Assembly (NCBI RefSeq): GCF_001570525.1 | Contig: NZ_BBXC01000017.1 | Coordinates: 72,074 to 136,073 of the forward strand | Origin: Herbidospora sakaeratensis | GTDB lineage: Bacteria > Actinomycetota > Actinomycetes > Streptosporangiales > Streptosporangiaceae | Reading direction: 5' to 3' | Length of the DNA stretch: 64,000 nt | In this document: in pieces, positions 59,823 to 64,000 of the stretch | Layout: each line of letters opens with the position of its first letter | How positions within the stretch are numbered: position 1 is the stretch's first letter | Notes under the pieces: model-generated | Told to the model about the DNA's origin: nothing | Database searches by the model: none | What the model saw: only the letters and a program-made list of their open reading frames with translations | Translations under genes and position numbers: made by a program

Positions 59823-60640
59823 ACGCCGAAGAACTGCTGACCTTCGCCGCCCGCCGCATCTCGGGCCGCTACGAGGTCGACGAGTTCGGCTACGACGCCG
59901 AGCTGAACGACAAGGTGCTCCTCGAACTGCTGCGCCCGCTCTACCGCCACTGGTTCCGCGTCGAGACCATCGGCCTCCACAACCTGCCGCCCGAGGGCGC
60001 GCTCGTGGTCGCCAACCATTCGGGCACCCTCCCGGTCGACGCCCTGATGTTGCAGGTCGCCCTGCACGACGAGGCCGGGCGGGCGGTCCGGCTGCTCGGC
60101 GCCGACCTCGTCCACCGGCTGCCGGTGCTCGGCCACCTGTCCCGCAAGACCGGCCACACCCTGGCCTGCAAGGAAGACGCCGACCGGCTGCTGCGCAAGG
60201 GAGAGCTCGTCGGGGTCTTCCCCGAGGGCTTCAAGGGCATCGGCAAACCCTGGTCGCAGCGCTACAAGCTCCAGCGGTTCGGCCGGGGCGGGTTCGTCGC
60301 CTCCGCGATCAGGGCCGGGGTGCCGATCGTGCCGTGCTCGATCGTCGGGGCCGAGGAGATCTACCCGAAGATCGGCGACCTGCGGCTGCCGGCCCGGCTG
60401 CTCGGCCTGCCCTACCTGCCGATCACGCCGCTGTTCCCGTGGTTCGGCCCGCTCGGGCTGGTGCCGCTGCCGTCGAAGTGGCTGATCGAGTTCGGCGAGC
60501 CGATCAGGTCGGACGAGGTCGACCCCGCCGAGGCCGACGACCCGATGGTGGTCTTCGAGCTCACCGACCAGGTCCGCGAGACGATCCAGCGCTCGCTCAA
60601 CGCGCTGCGGCTGCGCCGCGGACCGGCGTTCTTCCTCTAA
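59819..60640 (+). CDS. Lysophospholipid acyltransferase family protein
   Basis: 273-residue PlsC-like enzyme with the HX4D-like site [11 protein letters not shown], then FPEGFKG and a C-terminal [12 protein letters not shown]. No membrane helix is obvious at the N-terminus. It lacks the N-terminal hydrophobic anchor of the product at 13931 and is not closely related to it. GTG 59819 overlaps the epimerase stop. The end overlaps the convergent HAD gene by four bases. Confidence 0.87.
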   Translation: MNAEELLTFAARRISGRYEVDEFGYDAELNDKVLLELLRPLYRHWFRVETIGLHNLPPEGALVVANHSGTLPVDALMLQVALHDEAGRAVRLLGADLVHRLPVLGHLSRKTGHTLACKEDADRLLRKGELVGVFPEGFKGIGKPWSQRYKLQRFGRGGFVASAIRAGVPIVPCSIVGAEEIYPKIGDLRLPARLLGLPYLPITPLFPWFGPLGLVPLPSKWLIEFGEPIRSDEVDPAEADDPMVVFELTDQVRETIQRSLNALRLRRGPAFFL

Positions 60641-61503
60641 CGCTTCTTGTAGAGCCGGCGCAGAGCCAGCCCCGCCGCCACGCCGCCCGCGACCGCGCCG
60701 GCCGTCGCCGCGATGGGCAACCCGATCATGGTCGCCTTGCGGGTGGTGCGGAAGTCGCGCACCTGCCAGCCGCGCTGGCGGGCGTGTTCGCGCAGCTCGG
60801 TGTCGGGGTTGATCGCGTAGGGGTGGCCGACCAGCGACAACATGGGCAGGTCGTTGGCCGAGTCGCTGTAGGCCGAGCAGCGGGTCAGGTCGAGACCCTC
60901 ACGCCGCGCCAGCGCCCTGACGGCTTCGGCCTTGGCCGGGCCGTGCAGTAAATCACCCACGAGATGGCCGGTGTAGGCGCCGTCTCTGGTCTCGGAGACG
61001 GTGCCGAGCGCGCCGGTCAGGCCCAGCCGGCGGGCGATGACGTGGGCCAGCTCCACCGGCGTCGCGGTGACCAGCCACACCCGCTGACCGGCGTCGAGGT
61101 GGGCCTGGGCCAGCGCGCGGGTGCCCGACCAGATGCGGTCGGCCATCACCTCGTCGTAGATCTCCTCGCCGAGCAGCACGACCTCGTCGACCTTCAGCCC
61201 GGCGACGAACGCCAGCGCCATCTCCTTGGCCTTGGCGACGTGGTCGGGGTTCTCGTTGCCGCGGACCCGGAACATGGCCTGGCCGACCGCGAACTTGACC
61301 AGGTCGCCGGTGGTGAACAGGCCCCGGGCGGCCAGGCCCCGGGCGAAGTGGTAGATCGAGGCCCCGCGGACCATGGTGTTGTCGACGTCGAAGAACGCGG
61401 CGGCCGTCGGATCGGGCTCGGCGCTCGGGGCCGGCAACGCGGCCGCGGCCGCCACCTCGCCCGCGAGTTCCGCCGCTTCGCGCCGTCTCAGTAGCCGCTT
61501 CAT
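60637..61503 (-). CDS. HAD-IB family phosphatase
   Basis: 288-residue HAD hydrolase with motif [16 protein letters not shown], motif [12 protein letters not shown] and motif [16 protein letters not shown], the SerB-like HAD-IB class, and a C-terminal hydrophobic segment ([19 protein letters not shown]) that may anchor it. In streptomycetes a homologue is next to bldN and rsbN. Substrate uncertain: phosphoserine, phospholipid phosphate or glycerol phosphate are possible. Leu codon 185 is TTA (60949-60951). Confidence 0.88.
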   Translation of the reverse strand: MKRLLRRREAAELAGEVAAAAALPAPSAEPDPTAAAFFDVDNTMVRGASIYHFARGLAARGLFTTGDLVKFAVGQAMFRVRGNENPDHVAKAKEMALAFVAGLKVDEVVLLGEEIYDEVMADRIWSGTRALAQAHLDAGQRVWLVTATPVELAHVIARRLGLTGALGTVSETRDGAYTGHLVGDLLHGPAKAEAVRALARREGLDLTRCSAYSDSANDLPMLSLVGHPYAINPDTELREHARQRGWQVRDFRTTRKATMIGLPIAATAGAVAGGVAAGLALRRLYKKR

Positions 61504-61560
61504 AACCTCCGAGCTTAACCGTTGAGGTCCCGTCGGCCGGTTGCCCGCGCGTGAACAGCG

Positions 61561-62250
61561 CTAGTTGCCGGCGGGCCCGGCGTACCCGTCGATCAGGCTC
61601 AGGTACTCGGTCGCGATCTCGCGGTTCTCGGCGTCGAGCTTCGGCACCATCTTCTCGACGACCTTCTTCTGCTCCCGGGCGAACCGGCGCACCTTCGCGG
61701 GCGGCTTGGTCGGCTGTTTCACCTTCTCCAGCGCGAGCCGCGTGGTGCTGTCCATGTCCTCGAGGGTCTGCTCGATCAGTTCCGCGCGGTCGGGCGTGGC
61801 GGCCTTCAGCAGCTCGGCCGCCTCGGCGGCGCGCGAGCGGGCCACCGTCATCTGCCGGTCGGCGCGTTCGGCCTCGCCCCGGGTGAGCGTCAGCAGCGTC
61901 GACTCGGCCGCCCGCTTCAGCGGGTAGAGCACCTCGCCGGGACCGGACGAGTAGGTCACCGCCGCCACCGACATGGTCGCCGCGACCATCGAGCCGAGCG
62001 CCAGCCACGGCCGCAGACGCACCAGCAGGGGGACCCGCCGGATGCGCGGCCGGGCGTGGGCCGGCCCGGGGCGCCGCGGCGCGGCGCGTTCTTCCTGGTG
62101 TGTACGCAGCAACTCGGCCCGCAGCCCCTCGCGGAACTCGGCCCGGGGACCGGCGCCCTCATGGCCTGCGGCCTCACGGCGGCCGAGCTCCTCGAGCCGG
62201 GCGGCGACGCGCGCGGCACGCCGCGCACGCGGAAGACGCCACCACCCCAT
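61561..62250 (-). CDS. rsbN: RsbN-like DUF5667 membrane anti-sigma factor
   Basis: 229-residue protein with a helical N-terminal cytoplasmic domain (RRAARVAARLEELGRREAAGHEG), one membrane helix (WLALGSMVAATMSVAAVTY) and an extracellular DUF5667 region (LYPLKRAAESTLLTLTRGEAERADRQ). Position, 81 bases downstream of a BldN-type sigma factor, and topology match Streptomyces RsbN, the anti-sigma factor for sigma-BldN. ATG 62250 has GGGAG eight bases upstream; TTG 62298 is the frame limit. The gene name is by synteny and topology, not sequence identity. Confidence 0.78.
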   Translation of the reverse strand: MGWWRLPRARRAARVAARLEELGRREAAGHEGAGPRAEFREGLRAELLRTHQEERAAPRRPGPAHARPRIRRVPLLVRLRPWLALGSMVAATMSVAAVTYSSGPGEVLYPLKRAAESTLLTLTRGEAERADRQMTVARSRAAEAAELLKAATPDRAELIEQTLEDMDSTTRLALEKVKQPTKPPAKVRRFAREQKKVVEKMVPKLDAENREIATEYLSLIDGYAGPAGN

Positions 62251-62331
62251 CGCCAGAGCTCCCGCTCGAAGATCCACCCACCCCTGCGAATGGACCAACG
62301 ACGACGCGTCGGAGTGGTTACGGGGCGTTTC

Positions 62332-62967
62332 TCAACTGAGATCTTTCGGCAGCGACCTGGCCAGCGCCTTGATGGCCCGGAACTGGAGGGCCTTGATCGC
62401 GCCGCTCTTCTTGCCCATCGCGGCGGCGGTCTCGGCGAGCGACATGCCGTACAGGAAACGCATGATCACGCACTCCTGCTGCTCGGGATTAAGCTGCTGG
62501 ACGGCGCGCATGACGTGCTCGTTCACCATGTTGGTGATCGCGGCGTTCTCGGGGATGTGGGGGCCGTCGAGCGGGGTGTCGAGCACCTCGGCGGTGGACA
62601 CCTCGAGGCGGCTGCGGCCCGACTTGTAGTGGTCGGTGATCAGGTTGCGCGCGATGGTCACGAGCCAGGCGCCGAAGTCGCGGCCCTGCCAGGTGAAGTC
62701 GGAGATGTTGCGCAGGGCGCGCAGGAACGTGTCGCTCGTCAGGTCTTCGGCGAGGGGGTGGGAGCCCACGCGGAAGAAGACGTACCGGTAGACGAGGTCG
62801 ACGTACCGGTCGTAGAGCTGCCCGAAGGCCTCGGTGTCGCCCGTTTTGGCGCGCAGCACCAGCGTGCGCATCTCGTCGAACTCGGGCGAGACCGCCTCGG
62901 GCGCGGACTGCAACGCTCCAGCGGTGACCGAAGGGGCCAGCCCGGCTAACGACCAACTGTTCAGCAT
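62332..62967 (-). CDS. bldN: Extracytoplasmic-function sigma factor, BldN-like
   Basis: 211-residue ECF sigma factor. Region 2 reads AFGQLYDRYVDLVYRYVFFRVG to AEDLTSDTFLRALRNI, and region 4 has LNPEQQECVIMRFLYGMSLAETAAAMGKKSGAIKALQFRAIKAL. BldN drives chaplin and rodlin genes in Streptomyces. The sigma fold starts near residue 33, so only a short N-terminal extension is present, compared with the long prosequence of S. coelicolor BldN. ATG 62967 is used; the open frame to 63537 is antisense. Codon 7 is TTA (62947-62949). Confidence 0.88.
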   Translation of the reverse strand: MLNSWSLAGLAPSVTAGALQSAPEAVSPEFDEMRTLVLRAKTGDTEAFGQLYDRYVDLVYRYVFFRVGSHPLAEDLTSDTFLRALRNISDFTWQGRDFGAWLVTIARNLITDHYKSGRSRLEVSTAEVLDTPLDGPHIPENAAITNMVNEHVMRAVQQLNPEQQECVIMRFLYGMSLAETAAAMGKKSGAIKALQFRAIKALARSLPKDLS

Positions 62968-63007
62968 CCGGATATCCCATGGGAGAGGGGAAGTCGGCGT
63001 GCTCGCC

Positions 63008-63036
63008 ACTCTAGAAATCTCCCATAAATTACACAA
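63008..63036 (-). promoter_or_regulatory. Putative bldN promoter
   Basis: On the minus strand: -35 TTGTGT (63036-63031), 17-base spacer, -10 TAGAGT (63013-63008). Transcription would start near 63001 and give a leader of about 34 bases. No BldD-box match was found in the region. Confidence 0.5.
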
Positions 63037-63133
63037 TGAGGGCTGTCTCTGTAATCCCTTCCGTAACGGACGCTTCCGACGAGTCTCGCTGGCTGGGCGT
63101 GTGGACAGGGACAGGCCATAGAGTTGGTCCGTC

Positions 63134-64000
63134 ATGGAACTCGTTGTCGCAGTCATCGCGTTCGCGGGGGCGATCCTCGCCGCGGTCACCACAGGCGTCC
63201 TGGTCGGGCGGATCCGCGAGGAGTCCTCCGGCTGGCTCGTGGCGTGGGCGATCACCACGGTCGCGGTGTGCCTCGGGCTCGGCGCGATCGCCGTCGGCAC
63301 CCTTCTCGGGTTCGGCCCCCTGACCTTCCGCGTGTTCCAGATCGGCGGCGCGCTGCTGGCGCCGCTGTGGCTGGCCGGTGGACTGATCCAGCTGCTCGCC
63401 GAGTCACGGTCCGCCCGGCTCGGCGGCTGGCTCCTGGGCGGTGGCCTGAGCTTCGTCGGCGTGGTCATCATGACCCTCGACCCGGTGCAGAGCGGCTTCA
63501 ACAAGACGCTGCCCCTCGCCAGCGAGAAGTGGGACATCCCGCCCGAGTGGCTGCTGCGCGGCGTCCACGTGCTCGACCTGGTGATCCTTTTCGTCGCGCT
63601 GATCGTCGCGCTGATCCGGATGCGGTCGGGCGACGACTACGACGCCGACAACATGAACGCCACCGTCGTGCTGGCCCCCATCGGCATGGCCGCGATCGGC
63701 TCCCAGCTCTTCCTGGTGCAGGGCGTCTTCGTGGCGGCCCTGCTGGCCGCCATCCCCGGCGGCCTCTGGTACGCCGTCAGCCGCCCCCTCGCCCCCTACG
63801 ACGAGGAGGACGAACCGGCGGCGGCGCAACAACAGGGCCCGCCGAGCGGCCCGATGCCGGTGCAGCCCCAGCAGCCGGTCTGGCAGGAGCAGAGCCTCGG
63901 CCGCCGCGTGGCCGGCATGCAGCAGCAGCCGATGGCCAGCCCCATGACGGGCTCCATGAGCGGGCCGATGAGCGCCCCCATGGGCGGTCCCATGGGCGGC
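63134..64000 (+). CDS. Multi-pass membrane protein with Met/Gly/Pro-rich tail, truncated by the window end
   Basis: At least 289 residues, open to base 64000. Six or seven hydrophobic segments are visible, beginning MELVVAVIAFAGAILAA. After the last helix the sequence becomes acidic and then Gln/Pro-rich, followed by a repetitive Met/Gly/Ser/Pro tail with SGPMSAPMGG-type motifs. Not recognised as a named family. A TAGAGT -10 (63119-63124) ends nine bases before ATG 63134, so the mRNA may be nearly leaderless. Divergent from bldN with a 166-base intergenic region. Confidence 0.75.
   Translation, partial: MELVVAVIAFAGAILAAVTTGVLVGRIREESSGWLVAWAITTVAVCLGLGAIAVGTLLGFGPLTFRVFQIGGALLAPLWLAGGLIQLLAESRSARLGGWLLGGGLSFVGVVIMTLDPVQSGFNKTLPLASEKWDIPPEWLLRGVHVLDLVILFVALIVALIRMRSGDDYDADNMNATVVLAPIGMAAIGSQLFLVQGVFVAALLAAIPGGLWYAVSRPLAPYDEEDEPAAAQQQGPPSGPMPVQPQQPVWQEQSLGRRVAGMQQQPMASPMTGSMSGPMSAPMGGPMGG

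Noticed and set aside
62968-63133. BldD operator upstream of bldN
   Set aside because: The expected TNACN5GTNA-type palindrome was looked for and not found.
62332-63537. 401-codon frame suggesting a long BldN prosequence
   Set aside because: The upstream part is antisense to the membrane protein gene and crosses the likely bldN promoter; no start signal supports it.

Overview
The window is a gapless stretch of very high-GC chromosome from a filamentous actinomycete. Evidence for this: BldG, a BldN-type sigma factor with an RsbN-like partner, a BdtA-type MerR/excisionase protein, a WhiJ/DUF397 cassette, HspR/HAIR control of the dnaK operon, frequent GTG starts, 4-base ATGA/GTGA overlaps and many apparently leaderless genes. 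The gene set fits Streptosporangiales (Nonomuraea, Streptosporangium and relatives) better than Streptomyces, but that is inference. No tRNA, rRNA, CRISPR array, transposase or phage gene was seen.

Layout. 1-5550: a Tad/Flp pilus locus (tadB, tadC, DUF4244 pilin, two TadE-like proteins) converging on a DECH-box helicase, with a cluster of DnaA-box-like sites inside the locus. 5700-6550: bldG and its anti-sigma kinase partner. 6800-11860: membrane pyrophosphatase, a 32-residue membrane ORF, a SixA-like phosphatase and a FUSC transporter. 11840-14810: serB, then an acyltransferase pair resembling OlsB/OlsA. 14860-18290: a collagen-like secreted protein, an ABC-2 exporter and a small secreted protein. 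18380-25200: a QueA-like/SDR pair, a GAF histidine kinase with its LuxR response regulator, a paralogue of the secreted protein, and a Ser/Thr kinase carrying a seven-bladed WD40 sensor. 25190-32660: a lone ABC ATPase, slipin, TSUP permease, DUF2231-Rieske protein, HD hydrolase and molybdopterin oxidoreductase. 32800-34740: a lower-GC WhiJ/DUF397 regulatory cassette. 34820-40580: catalase, CapA lipoprotein, DUF2252, TetR and TPR proteins. 40700-48370: clpB, hspR, dnaJ, grpE and dnaK with HAIR operators. 48400-56040: a duplicated pair of small exported proteins, an ABC-2 exporter, proC, an MFS pump and a MacAB-like tripartite system. 56100-64000: AcuC, a phosphatase, bdtA, bS22, an epimerase, an acyltransferase, a HAD phosphatase, rsbN-like, bldN, and the start of a membrane protein running off the end.

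Themes. (1) Developmental control: several genes, including bldN, tadB, the WhiJ-like regulator and four exported proteins, contain the rare Leu codon TTA, mostly within the first 20 codons, suggesting bldA-type translational gating. (2) Cell-surface sensing and export: the kinase-WD40 protein, two-component pair, paralogous secreted proteins and three ABC exporters. (3) Protein quality control: the HspR regulon in one block. Many genes have a TANNNT -10 element 6-8 bases before the start codon, consistent with leaderless mRNAs.
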